A DNA stretch of 42,925 nucleotides from a virus. Below are positions 14,038 to 21,948 of this stretch, piece by piece; position 1 is the stretch's first letter, and each line of letters starts with the position of its first letter. The DNA is taken from positions 1 to 42,925 of the IMG/VR virus record IMGVR_UViG_3300009506_000075. One strand, written 5' to 3'. The notes below the pieces were generated by a model. The model was given only the letters and a program-made list of their open reading frames with translations, was not told the DNA's origin and did no database searches. Position numbers and translations under genes: made by a program.

Positions 14038-15034
14038 CCTCTATCTCCCTTCTCAGCCTGGTCTCTGTGGCTCGCAAATAATCCACATTGATGTCAATGC
14101 CGATGGAATTGCGGCCCCAGCGCCTAGCTGCAACGAGCGTGGTTCCAAACCCGCAGAATGGGTCAACGATAGTGCTGTTTGGTTTGCTGCCGATGTTCAC
14201 ACAGATTTCGGCAAGCAATTCAGGGAAAGCTGTGAATGCTCGGATTACTTCCCCATTGACAATGACTGAAGGCTGACTGCCGGAATTAATTGACCAGACG
14301 CTTTTGAGGTAGGCCCCAGGCCGATCCCGCATAGCTTCGATCATTCTTCGTTTGGCATCGCTGGGATTCTCCAGGCCGCGGTCACCATAATCGATCATTC
14401 CTTGTCCGCTGTACTTCTTCTTGAGTTGAGGCCGGGTAGCTCCAGAGAATGGGGTCAATACGGCATCTCGATTCCAGTAATGGGTGGGGCTGGCCGCAAA
14501 AATAAGAACGTGCTCATAGGAATAAGAGGGGCGATCGTGTGATCCGCGACGAGCATCCTTCTTGTCCCAAATAACACTGAGCGTTGGCACCCAGCCGACA
14601 TCATGAAAAGCGATCCTGGTTCTTTCGGGGATGAGGAGTTGAGACTTCAGCTGCACACCCTTCTGGAGCGGAGGCCGCGGAGCACGCTCTTTGATGTTGA
14701 TTACTCCGCTATAATCTCCACCGAGACCACCAGAGCCGTTAAAAGTGTCTCTGATTACCCAAAAGAGATTGGCGGTGGGCTTTGATGCCCTCAGCATCTC
14801 TTGAGCGAGTTGCTGCATATAATCGATGTATTGATCGACCGTTTCCTCAAGGCCGACCTGATGGGGCGACCCATAGGAGAACTGGTTAAAATAGGGCGGG
14901 CTCGTAATCCAGCAATCCATAGAAGCATCAGCAAAGCCTCGAACCACCTTCAAGGCATCACCGTAAAAAGTTCTCCATTCTCCCTTTTTCAAGGGTGGTT
15001 CTTTGGTGAAGATGAAGCCATGTTTCACGATCAT
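14027..15034 (-). CDS. DNA methyltransferase (N6-adenine or N4-cytosine, beta type)
   Basis: A 335-residue amino-methyltransferase. Motif IV, TSPPY, is at residues 44-48 and motif I, DPFCGFGTT, is near residue 300, so catalytic comes before SAM-binding, the beta-class order. TSPPY is common in N4-cytosine enzymes but also occurs in adenine enzymes. There is no restriction partner beside it, so it is probably an orphan enzyme protecting or marking phage DNA. The ATG at 15034 follows AAAGGAGGTCAAAGA and overlaps the upstream stop by ATGA. Confidence 0.86.
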   Translation of the reverse strand: MIVKHGFIFTKEPPLKKGEWRTFYGDALKVVRGFADASMDCWITSPPYFNQFSYGSPHQVGLEETVDQYIDYMQQLAQEMLRASKPTANLFWVIRDTFNGSGGLGGDYSGVINIKERAPRPPLQKGVQLKSQLLIPERTRIAFHDVGWVPTLSVIWDKKDARRGSHDRPSYSYEHVLIFAASPTHYWNRDAVLTPFSGATRPQLKKKYSGQGMIDYGDRGLENPSDAKRRMIEAMRDRPGAYLKSVWSINSGSQPSVIVNGEVIRAFTAFPELLAEICVNIGSKPNSTIVDPFCGFGTTLVAARRWGRNSIGIDINVDYLRATETRLRREIEDEM

Positions 15035-15228
15035 TCTTTGACCTCCTTTACATCGAAGCCACACTTCGGGCAGATTGTGAGATCAGCATCTTCGCGGCCA
15101 ATAATGTGAAAGGTGACGTGCTCGGGATCGGAACCGTACCATTTGCAGTTTGGGCAGCACCACAATCCCTTAATCACTTTTCTCTTTCTCCCTACATCCC
15201 AAATAGTGCCGGGTCGGAAAACTCCCAT
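15031..15228 (-). CDS. Small zinc-ribbon protein
   Basis: A 65-residue protein with CCPNCKWYG and CPKCGFDV, about 28 residues apart, a zinc ribbon. A basic patch (GRKRKVIKG) lies before it. It is tied to both neighbours by one- to four-base overlaps. Function unknown. Confidence 0.66.
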   Translation of the reverse strand: MGVFRPGTIWDVGRKRKVIKGLWCCPNCKWYGSDPEHVTFHIIGREDADLTICPKCGFDVKEVKE

Positions 15229-15653
15229 TAGGCACCTCCATCGTCTTCTTGGTCGTAGGGGCTGTACGGAGCCCGCCCTGCCTCAACCTCTTTTCCCCAT
15301 TTCCAGAGCATTAGTTCCGCGAGTTTGCTTTCCATGAAGATAGGGATGCCGTTGTAGAAGCTGGTGGCAAGCTCATCAATGGTCCCGCCGCTATCCTGCC
15401 ATCGTGGATGGAGATCTCCGATGACGATTGCGTCTGATCGGAGCAGTTCCTCCATAGCCTCGTCTTTCCATTCCTCTGCCGAAATCCCTGGAAGGAAGAG
15501 TGCTTGAAGAAAGTCATCCCACGGGCAATAGGTGTAGAAACCAAGCAGTTTGACCTTCGCGTTGAGCAGCAAGCCGTGATGGATGTTCTCGATTACCTCA
15601 ATCACGTTATCGCCGTTATACGGGCCAGCGATATAGATTCTTGGTTTTCTCAA
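15228..15653 (-). CDS. DUF4406/nucleoside 2-deoxyribosyltransferase-like protein
   Basis: A 141-residue protein with the N-terminal IYIAGPYNGD motif, a YTYCPWDDF strand and a conserved acidic region (SDAIVIGDLHPRWQDSGGT), matching the DUF4406 branch of deoxyribosyltransferase-like folds. Family enzymes move or cleave bases on deoxynucleosides. It lies between the helicase and methyltransferase genes, consistent with a role in nucleotide metabolism, but activity is inferred. Confidence 0.72.
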   Translation of the reverse strand: MRKPRIYIAGPYNGDNVIEVIENIHHGLLLNAKVKLLGFYTYCPWDDFLQALFLPGISAEEWKDEAMEELLRSDAIVIGDLHPRWQDSGGTIDELATSFYNGIPIFMESKLAELMLWKWGKEVEAGRAPYSPYDQEDDGGA

Positions 15654-17086
15654 AATATCTCCTCCTCTCCAAAGAGGTCGAATTCGCCCTCTTGAGTTGA
15701 TAGAGTCATCGTTGGCTCTGCGTATGATGGTTGGTCGGCAGGAAGAGGCTCCATTGGCTCTGGACGATCAGTCTTTTCTCGATTGGTAAATGAGGCCCAT
15801 TCTGGCTTGAAGGTCAGTTTAATTCTTCCGGTTGCCCCGTCGCGATTCTTAATGATGACCCCATCTGCGTCGTACTTGTCTTTTTCGTCCTTTGAATCCT
15901 CGTACTCTCTGTGGACCCCGATGATTACGTCGGCGTTTTCCTCAATCGCGCCAGAATCACGGAGATCCGCTCTGGTGGGTATTCCCGATCGGCCCTTCTC
16001 AGATACCCTGCGATTGAGTTGGCTGAGGACGATGACGACCAGGCCGAGGTTTTTCGCCATTTCCTTCAATTGGCTCATGTAGGCTCCGAGTTGCAGGTCG
16101 CGCCTTTGATAATTCCTAGTGTCACGGACTCCCATTAACTGAAGGTGATCAATACCAACCACCTTGATTGGGTTGTCTGGGTGGCGGTTGTTCAGCCGGG
16201 TGACTTGAGCGGCGATCTCAAAAGGTGTGAGGTTTCTCTCATCAATAATAAATGGAGCGTTACTCCAGCAGCTCATCTTGGCCCGGATCTGATCTAATTC
16301 GTGCTCGGTGATGGTGTGTCGTTTGAGATCGAGAATATCGACCCGGCACTCCTTGGCGACAATACGGCGGGCGACCTCTGGCCGAGTCATCTCAAATGAT
16401 TGGTACAGGCACGGATTCCCTTCCTTTGCCATCGTCCACATGATATCGAGGGCCATCGCTGTTTTGCCATGCCCACTTCGACCGGCGACCACAACCACGT
16501 TGCCCGCATAGAATCCTCCGGTATAGTGGTCGATATCGAGAAAACCGGAAGCCAATTTCTCCTCAACTATTTCTTTTGCCAAGATCTTCTCTTCGAGGTT
16601 GAGCAGTGTCTCTGTGTCTTTTTTGAGTCTCCAAAGCGTATCCTCGCTAATTGCTACGTAGTTGAGTCGCACATCACCGAGCATCTCTTCACACTCGAAG
16701 ATCAATTCCCCGGCATCCTTCTCATCTTGAAGGGCCAGCTTCGCCATCTCTTTAGATATGCCGATAATTTGACGCTTGAGGGCTCGATCCTTGACGTGTC
16801 CGGCATAATGCAGCACGTTGGCTGCGCTCGGAACCTCATCGATCAGATCGAGGATGTAAGGCACATCGTCTTTACCCTTCATTGCGCCGCTCAAGGTTAC
16901 GAAATCGATAGGCTCACCCTTCTCTCGTAACTCGGCCATAGCGGTGAAGACCTTCCGATTTCTGGAGTCATGGAAGTCTTCCGGCACTAAAACACCCTGA
17001 ATACGGCCATAGCTCTCGTTGTCCACGATGAGAGCGCCGAGGACCGCTCGTTCTCCTTCAGGAAATTGTGGTAATGCTCGTGCCAT
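15650..17086 (-). CDS. dnaB: Replicative DNA helicase, DnaB type
   Basis: A 478-residue hexameric helicase. The N-terminal domain begins ALPQFPEGERAVLGALI. Walker A is GRSGHGKTA at residues 202-210, Walker B is in VVGIDHLQLM, and RDSGAIEENADVI carries the late conserved motif. It unwinds the phage replication fork. Length is normal for DnaB. It sits downstream of the probable initiator/loader gene (17095-17841), the usual order in replication modules. Confidence 0.93.
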   Translation of the reverse strand: MARALPQFPEGERAVLGALIVDNESYGRIQGVLVPEDFHDSRNRKVFTAMAELREKGEPIDFVTLSGAMKGKDDVPYILDLIDEVPSAANVLHYAGHVKDRALKRQIIGISKEMAKLALQDEKDAGELIFECEEMLGDVRLNYVAISEDTLWRLKKDTETLLNLEEKILAKEIVEEKLASGFLDIDHYTGGFYAGNVVVVAGRSGHGKTAMALDIMWTMAKEGNPCLYQSFEMTRPEVARRIVAKECRVDILDLKRHTITEHELDQIRAKMSCWSNAPFIIDERNLTPFEIAAQVTRLNNRHPDNPIKVVGIDHLQLMGVRDTRNYQRRDLQLGAYMSQLKEMAKNLGLVVIVLSQLNRRVSEKGRSGIPTRADLRDSGAIEENADVIIGVHREYEDSKDEKDKYDADGVIIKNRDGATGRIKLTFKPEWASFTNREKTDRPEPMEPLPADQPSYAEPTMTLSTQEGEFDLFGEEEIF

Positions 17087-17094
17087 GAGTCTCC

Positions 17095-17841
17095 TTAGTA
17101 CGTCTGTTTGAGGTAGCCGACATCGGAGCGTTCGTCTTTTTGAGGAGCCGCTCCGTAGGCGTTGATGCGTGTCTGGATTAAAGCAATGCTGTGACCGTTG
17201 TTAACCAGGAAGGGATCGTCATCTCTCAGGTATTGCAGGATGCGAAGTTTGAGGTCACCAAGGGACATCTTCTTGAGGAGTCGCGAAATCGCGGCGAAGT
17301 CTTTGACCTGTCCGACATACTTCCGGTTGAACCGTTTTTCGTATTCGGTGTAAAAGAAGTCTACGGCTATCTGGTGCTGGGTTTGTGGCTCTTTTTTCTT
17401 TTTTGCGCGAGTATTCTTTTCTTTTTCTTCAGGACAAGGAATAAGAGAGGCTTGGGGCTGTGCTTGGGCTTTTTCAAACCCGTCACCTTGATATTCCTCG
17501 TATTTTAGGATAGTTATTTCAACTCCTTTATGGGCTTTCGCTTGCACATGCCCTTCAGCAAAAACCGATGGCACCGTACATGCAGAGAAATCAACATCAG
17601 CGCGATAGACGGGCGTGACACGAATCATGCCTCGATCTATCCAAGCATCAAGAATGCCCCTGACTTGGTATCGAGTCATATTCCAATGTTCGGCAATTGA
17701 GACAATAGTGGTGACAAGTTTTCCGCGGTAATCTCCCTCATATTCAGCCGCGCAGAGAAGCCACAACCAGGCACCATTCTCGGTAATGTCCGGGTGCTCT
17801 TGCCATGCCTTACGATAGAATTTGATCCATCCAGGCCCCAT
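17095..17841 (-). CDS. Replication initiator or helicase-loader-like protein
   Basis: A 248-residue protein. The N-terminal domain starts GPGWIKFYRKAWQEHPD and looks like the winged helix of phage replisome organisers (AEHWNMTRYQVRGILDAW). A basic linker (KKKKEPQTQH) leads to a helical C-terminal domain like those that contact DnaB. Its place just upstream of the helicase gene supports this. The family name is not certain. Confidence 0.7.
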   Translation of the reverse strand: MGPGWIKFYRKAWQEHPDITENGAWLWLLCAAEYEGDYRGKLVTTIVSIAEHWNMTRYQVRGILDAWIDRGMIRVTPVYRADVDFSACTVPSVFAEGHVQAKAHKGVEITILKYEEYQGDGFEKAQAQPQASLIPCPEEKEKNTRAKKKKEPQTQHQIAVDFFYTEYEKRFNRKYVGQVKDFAAISRLLKKMSLGDLKLRILQYLRDDDPFLVNNGHSIALIQTRINAYGAAPQKDERSDVGYLKQTY

Positions 17842-18470
17842 TAAGCACTCCTTTTCAAAGATGCAAGCAGGGAAGTGTGTTGGTATATTGCTTCATGGTT
17901 CTCTACATAGACCCTCGCTTTTTCGATAATACCTGGGTCATCTTGCAACCAACCAATCCCCAGGTTGCATTTCTGACACAAAAAACCGCGAACCCTGTCA
18001 CATCCATGACAATGATCAACATGACAATTGAAAAGGTTAATCTCGGCACCACAAACTGCACACAGAGACGATTGCCTTTGAAGGATTTCCCATACCTCAC
18101 TCTCACACAATCCATAATTATTACGGATTGCTTGGAGTCGCCTCTTGAGCTTATCGGTATTCTTTTTAGTGAATCTTGAGATGTCTGCTAGTGCCTTTTT
18201 TGGAGGAATTTTGTTAGCGGCCTTACAGGGCAAGCATAGAAAACTGCCATACACAGGGCTCCATACGGCATCAAAAATACTGATCTCAGCATCACAAATA
18301 CAACACCGAGACCGTTGCTGGCGTAGTTTTATCCAAACTTGCCTTTCGTGGAGTTTGAAATGCTTCAAAAAATAATCTAGTCGGATACAAAGGCGGCACC
18401 ATTGTTCTCCAGAACTAAAATCCTCATCTGGCCCAATATCGCCACATCTCAAGCATTTCCTCATTCGCAA
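17841..18470 (-). CDS. Recombination endonuclease VII-like nuclease with duplicated domain
   Basis: A 209-residue protein. The C-terminal half is a complete endonuclease VII His-Me finger: C137 and C140, H150-V-D-H-C-H155, and C165 and C168 followed by N169. The family (T4 gp49) cuts branched DNA. Residues 40-85 repeat the same layout (HERQVWIKLRQQRSRCCIC, then CLPC) but the catalytic stretch is replaced by DAVWSPVY. A further CLRC...CRLC ribbon sits at the N-terminus. The neighbouring RuvC-like gene suggests both work on replication or recombination intermediates. Confidence 0.85.
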   Translation of the reverse strand: MRMRKCLRCGDIGPDEDFSSGEQWCRLCIRLDYFLKHFKLHERQVWIKLRQQRSRCCICDAEISIFDAVWSPVYGSFLCLPCKAANKIPPKKALADISRFTKKNTDKLKRRLQAIRNNYGLCESEVWEILQRQSSLCAVCGAEINLFNCHVDHCHGCDRVRGFLCQKCNLGIGWLQDDPGIIEKARVYVENHEAIYQHTSLLASLKRSA

Positions 18471-18763
18471 TCATCCTCCTCGTTTTCGTTAAATTCACCG
18501 TCCAGCATTGATGTATCAGAAAGTGTTTCTGGTGGTAGGTCTTCGATAAAAACCTCTTCAAAAACGATTATTTTGTTGCAGCTTGGGCATAATCGGTTGT
18601 AGATCCTGTCTCGTGAATAAAAACGACTATCACATCGCAAACATTTCAGATATGCTGGTTCTGATTCTTTTAATCCGAGTCGTTTTCTCAGTGCCTCCAT
18701 CGAAACGTAGAGATCGGAAGTCTTGTGCTCAGTATTTTTGCGTTTGATCCTACGTTTGGTCAT
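18461..18763 (-). CDS. Small zinc-ribbon protein, 100 residues
   Basis: It starts MTKRRIKRKNTEHKTSD at 18763, with GGGGAAAG in front. A basic N-terminus and a possible helix-turn-helix (YVSMEALRKRLGL) precede a zinc ribbon, CLRCDSRF...RLCPSC, and a very acidic tail. It overlaps both neighbouring genes. A DNA-binding role is likely from charge and ribbon; nothing more can be said. Confidence 0.64.
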   Translation of the reverse strand: MTKRRIKRKNTEHKTSDLYVSMEALRKRLGLKESEPAYLKCLRCDSRFYSRDRIYNRLCPSCNKIIVFEEVFIEDLPPETLSDTSMLDGEFNENEEDDCE

Positions 18764-19235
18764 AATGGTCTTTCCCCGCTTGGTCGAATCCGGCAATCTG
18801 GCCGAGACGAAACGCATCCGCTTCGTGTTCGTTGATTTTGCCCGTCAGATGCTTGCGAGCCTCAGCCATTGCTACGGCTTTAGATTCGTTTCTCTTGTTC
18901 ACCAAGATCACGTTTGCCGTGAGTTCGTAAGAGACGGCTATGAGGGCACCCTGCGCCGCCGAACACTTCATCATCTTGAGCATGTTGTTTGCTCGGTGAC
19001 CCTGGAACTCTTCTACTGCAACCGCTGTAATCGTCCTTCCTCCAACAAACGCCTTGAGACCGCACAAAAGAAATTCAATGCGTGTGGCAAGGTTGTTTCT
19101 AACCGGGGTTACGAGGGTGTGATACTTCACAACCTCACCACACGACCACAGACACAGACCCGTGTTGGCAATGCTCGGGTCTATGGAGAGTTGGAACTCA
19201 GAAGGGGATATCGTCTTCTTGCGTGCGCGAGCCAC
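18750..19235 (-). CDS. RuvC-like Holliday-junction resolvase
   Basis: A 161-residue RNase H-fold nuclease. The acidic residues are in the expected order: D19 in LSIDPSIANTG, E75/E76 in VAVEEF, and E138/D140 in NEHEADAFRLG. It cuts four-way junctions during recombination or before packaging. The GTG start at 19235 lies right after GGGGGAGGTA, inside the end of the SSB gene. It pairs functionally with the endonuclease VII-like gene two places downstream. Confidence 0.85.
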   Translation of the reverse strand: MARARKKTISPSEFQLSIDPSIANTGLCLWSCGEVVKYHTLVTPVRNNLATRIEFLLCGLKAFVGGRTITAVAVEEFQGHRANNMLKMMKCSAAQGALIAVSYELTANVILVNKRNESKAVAMAEARKHLTGKINEHEADAFRLGQIAGFDQAGKDHYDQT

Positions 19236-19596
19236 TACCTCCCCCTCTCTGTTGCTGATCCCGACCGTCCAGCATCAGCATTTCATTCATGACCACCTTG
19301 GCGGTGCGCCGGGTGACACCCTCCCGATCAGTGTATTCGTCGTACCGCATCTCGCCAGCCACATAGAGCTTCGAGCCCTTTGCTACGTACTGAGCACAAA
19401 TATCAGCAAGGTTTCTCCATGCCTCAACTCGATGCCATTGGGTGTCCTGTTGTGTTTCTCCGTTGTTATCCTTCCAGACGCGATTAGTAGCGAGGGAGAA
19501 TGAAACTACTGCTACCCCGCTCTGTGTGTGGCGCAAATCTGGATCTTGACCAACCCTTCCAATCAATAGAATTTTATTAAGACCTCTTTCTGGCAT
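19198..19596 (-). CDS. ssb: Single-stranded DNA-binding protein
   Basis: A 132-residue SSB with an OB fold: LNKILLIGRVGQDPDLRHT at the N-terminus, then VVSFSLATNR and WHRVEAW. A short G/Q-rich linker leads to the acidic tip EDDIPF that docks replication partners. I chose the ATG at 19596 (AGGAG in front, TAATG with the upstream stop) over the longer frame from 19680, which lacks both. Confidence 0.94.
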   Translation of the reverse strand: MPERGLNKILLIGRVGQDPDLRHTQSGVAVVSFSLATNRVWKDNNGETQQDTQWHRVEAWRNLADICAQYVAKGSKLYVAGEMRYDEYTDREGVTRRTAKVVMNEMLMLDGRDQQQRGGGSGSRTQEDDIPF

Positions 19597-20390
19597 TACG
19601 ACTCCTTGAGCTTCTTTTCCCAATACGGACACGTAGCATCCGCATAGAACTGGCACGGGCTCCCATAATGCTTCTTGCAATGGGCTCCATGACGTGGGAT
19701 GGGCTTGGCCGATTCCATATCGGCCACGATGTTGTTCACTTCTTCGAGGAATGGATTGCCGCTCCTGACCCGCACAGTGACTTCTTGAGACGGATCAGTA
19801 ATAACGACGGTGTTTTTGGTGGATGAAAATTGGTAGGTAGATTTGAGAACATTCCCAGACCTCATGAATCGAAGGGTAAAGACGATAGTTGAGGCATTTG
19901 GGAATAGGGCGGGACCAATAACTCCTGCATAAAGATCCCGCTCAAAAGGATCATCTGACTCCCATTTTCCGCTCTTCCAATCATCTATGTAGGCAAGGGA
20001 TGGTTCTGGGGAAATACCCATATCTATAATCCCCATTACCGCGGCTGACCTCCGCGTCTTTACCCTTTTGCCCGTCTTGGTCGCATATACAGTTTCCTCG
20101 ACCAAGAGGTTCCCTTCATTGTAATGATGAGCGAGCGTTTCAAGAGGCCACCAGGTATTGGTGGCGGTGATAATGTCACGAACGTCGGCGGTTTGTGCAG
20201 CATCGAGAGCGCCCTGGAGGTCGAGTTCGCCCTTTATAACCTTAGCGACCAAATCATGGGCATTAATCCCATTCATGGCGGCAATCCCGACCTCCTTTTT
20301 GCGTTTCAGTACCCGGAGGGCAAACCAAAACCACTCACAAAAGCGGAAATCTCCCACCGATGTTTTACTGATCGGTGTTACGTTTTCCAT
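19596..20390 (-). CDS. RecB/Cas4-type PD-(D/E)XK nuclease
   Basis: A 264-residue protein with the nuclease core GIIDMGI (D123) followed by YIDDWKSGK (D136/D137, K139), the D...(D/E)XK signature of RecB-type exonucleases. C18 plus C238, C246 and C254 could hold an iron-sulfur cluster, as in Cas4 and AddB, though the spacing is wider than usual. Together with the RecA-fold ATPase upstream and SSB downstream (TAATG junctions on both sides) it forms a recombination cassette. Confidence 0.8.
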   Translation of the reverse strand: MENVTPISKTSVGDFRFCEWFWFALRVLKRKKEVGIAAMNGINAHDLVAKVIKGELDLQGALDAAQTADVRDIITATNTWWPLETLAHHYNEGNLLVEETVYATKTGKRVKTRRSAAVMGIIDMGISPEPSLAYIDDWKSGKWESDDPFERDLYAGVIGPALFPNASTIVFTLRFMRSGNVLKSTYQFSSTKNTVVITDPSQEVTVRVRSGNPFLEEVNNIVADMESAKPIPRHGAHCKKHYGSPCQFYADATCPYWEKKLKES

Positions 20391-21412
20391 TACGCAGCCT
20401 CCGGTACGAAAGATTTCAAGCGTTCTTTCATCTCGCCTCGCATGAATAACCGTAGGTTTGCCGCCTCGGTATCCGGTATGTCATCCACCTCATCGACTTC
20501 CCATTTTTCCCGCATGAGTAGCGACGCTGCTTCGACTGCCTCGGGAATATCGTTGGCCGGAACGCCAATTTGCGCTAATCCTGCGGGTAATCTATTAAGA
20601 AGGAATTGAACGGTGAGTTCTTGATCGTCGGCAGGTTGGGAAGAAGAAGGAGGTGGTTCCTGGGTGGTGGAAGTGCTCGACGCGTTGCGTGAGGGTTTGG
20701 GCTTCGCGTCTATGGGTTTATCCCCAGGAACCACACCAGCCCAATCGAGAAGGATGGCGGCGACCTCCTCACCGGGCAAATGGAAGACTTTGCCGTCGAG
20801 TTCACTACAGCGTGTCTTGGTAAAGAAGATGTGATGCTCCTGATCCATCTCGCCCACAACATCGAATTCATACTCGATGCCGTCGCGCTGGATAATTGCG
20901 AGCCCCACCTTTTTGACATTCTTTCGACCCTTCTCCCCATCTTCAATCACGTAGTCCATCTTCATTCTCATGGTCACAATTAGATGGCACTCGCATTGCA
21001 GCATTGCATCGACCAGGGCATTGTGCTGGGGTGTGACATCTCGCCACGCAGTAAATTTGTTGCCCTTGCCCTTGATGACAGCCTTGTCCACAAGTTCCAG
21101 AGCGCCACCCCTCCCTGCCCACGCGGGACTAATTCCGTCCACGATGAGCACATTAAAGAGCTTTCCCCCCTCTTGGATCTTTCTTGTGAAGGTGAGCGGA
21201 CTAAAATCTGAATCGGCCTCAAAGGAATCGATGTCGAAATCGAATTCATCAGCGTAGCGCAGAGATGACTCCCTTTCAGCATCGATTACCCCGATTGGCC
21301 CACCGATCGCCTTGGCAATCTTGAGGGCGGTCTTGGTCTTTCCCGATCCGGTTGGGCCGCAGATAGCAAGACGGATTTTAAAGCCTGTCTTTTCAGCTTT
21401 CCTAAATGGCAT
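20390..21412 (-). CDS. RecA-fold ATPase (AAA_24/Sak4-like recombination protein)
   Basis: A 340-residue protein. Walker A is ICGPTGSGKTKTA near residue 17, Walker B is FNVLIVDGISP near residue 87, and VIDAERESS follows the first strand. A low-complexity PSSSQPADD linker near residue 255 separates a helical C-terminal domain. Phage relatives act as single-strand annealing or recombinase-like ATPases and lie beside SSB and a RecB-type nuclease, as here. Exact class (Sak4 or other) is not certain. Confidence 0.75.
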   Translation of the reverse strand: MPFRKAEKTGFKIRLAICGPTGSGKTKTALKIAKAIGGPIGVIDAERESSLRYADEFDFDIDSFEADSDFSPLTFTRKIQEGGKLFNVLIVDGISPAWAGRGGALELVDKAVIKGKGNKFTAWRDVTPQHNALVDAMLQCECHLIVTMRMKMDYVIEDGEKGRKNVKKVGLAIIQRDGIEYEFDVVGEMDQEHHIFFTKTRCSELDGKVFHLPGEEVAAILLDWAGVVPGDKPIDAKPKPSRNASSTSTTQEPPPSSSQPADDQELTVQFLLNRLPAGLAQIGVPANDIPEAVEAASLLMREKWEVDEVDDIPDTEAANLRLFMRGEMKERLKSFVPEAA

Positions 21413-21643
21413 TCATCCTCCTCTAATTCGTCTCTTCAGTGGACCGGAAGCCTTGAACTTGATGACGGGTCCGAGACCCCAATCGTGTATGGAGAACTTT
21501 CCGAATCCTCTCAATTGAACAGTTCCTTCTGCTACTAATGCGTCTTTCAAGAGTTCGAGTAGGGTGTTGACAATTTCAGTGGATTGATCTATGGTGATGT
21601 CGAGCTTGTTTGTTAGGCGAATGATTAGGTTGAGTTTATCCAT
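21413..21643 (-). CDS. HU/IHF-family DNA-bending protein
   Basis: A 76-residue protein starting MDKLNLIIRLTNKLDI. It has the two N-terminal helices, then VQLRGFGKFSIHDWGLGPV, the strand and glycine pattern of the HU/IHF saddle. It lacks the full DNA-clasping arm proline motif and is shorter than typical HU (about 90 residues). It could assist integration/excision, as IHF does, given its place beside the excisionase-like gene. Confidence 0.78.
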   Translation of the reverse strand: MDKLNLIIRLTNKLDITIDQSTEIVNTLLELLKDALVAEGTVQLRGFGKFSIHDWGLGPVIKFKASGPLKRRIRGG

Positions 21644-21818
21644 TGCGCGCAATCCTCTCCAGGTCGGTTACTGGAATCCGAATGAGAGGACGAAGGGTTT
21701 TTCCGGCATTGAGATCGATTGCTTGGATAATCTCCTTCTTAATTAGATTCCTGACGGTGTTTTCACAGATTCCAAGAAAATCGGCAGCTTCTCGAATTTT
21801 CAATAGACGCTTCTGCAT
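21636..21818 (-). CDS. Excisionase/AlpA-like helix-turn-helix protein (Cox analogue)
   Basis: A 60-residue MerR/HTH_17-type protein: LLKIREAADFLGICENTVRN is the helix-turn-helix, with a wing (LRPLIRIPVTDLERI). It is the first gene of the leftward operon, directly downstream of the regulated promoter at 21930-21902, the place of Cox in P2-like phages. It may act both as excisionase and as repressor of the lysogeny promoter. GGGAGGT lies 12 bases before the ATG. A longer frame reaches 21911 but would start before the likely transcript. Confidence 0.76.
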   Translation of the reverse strand: MQKRLLKIREAADFLGICENTVRNLIKKEIIQAIDLNAGKTLRPLIRIPVTDLERIARNG

Positions 21819-21825
21819 TTTTTTC

Positions 21826-21854
21826 TTGACACCTCCCTTCTTCTGTGATATGAT
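21826..21854 (+). promoter_or_regulatory. Rightward lysogeny promoter (sigma-70 type)
   Basis: TTGACA at 21826-21831 and TATGAT at 21849-21854 are separated by exactly 17 bases, near consensus. It points toward the repressor gene at 21949. Its leader would pass through both CTAATTAG operator sites and across the facing leftward promoter, so transcripts from the two promoters collide or overlap, as in the P2 switch. Confidence 0.72.
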
Positions 21855-21900
21855 GCCGTTAAACTTAGGTTTGATGACTCTAAAAATTTCCGTCGAGACT

Positions 21901-21921
21901 CTAATTAGCACATCTAATTAG
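21901..21921. promoter_or_regulatory. Paired operator sites, CTAATTAG x2
   Basis: The palindrome CTAATTAG occurs at 21901-21908 and 21914-21921, 13 bases apart centre to centre, over the leftward promoter. A third exact copy is at 21994-22001 inside the start of the repressor gene and a 7-of-8 match is at 21739-21746. Position and symmetry suggest binding sites for the repressor dimer; the binding protein itself is inferred. Confidence 0.6.
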
Positions 21922-21930
21922 ACCTGTCAA
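21902..21930 (-). promoter_or_regulatory. Leftward early promoter
   Basis: On the minus strand TTGACA (21930-21925) is followed after 17 bases by TAATTA (21907-21902). The -35 is perfect and the -10 moderate. It faces left, toward the excisionase-like gene and the whole early operon. One CTAATTAG palindrome covers the -10 and another lies in the spacer, so repressor binding would block it directly. Confidence 0.62.
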
Positions 21931-21948
21931 GCTTACTATAAGGAGCGG

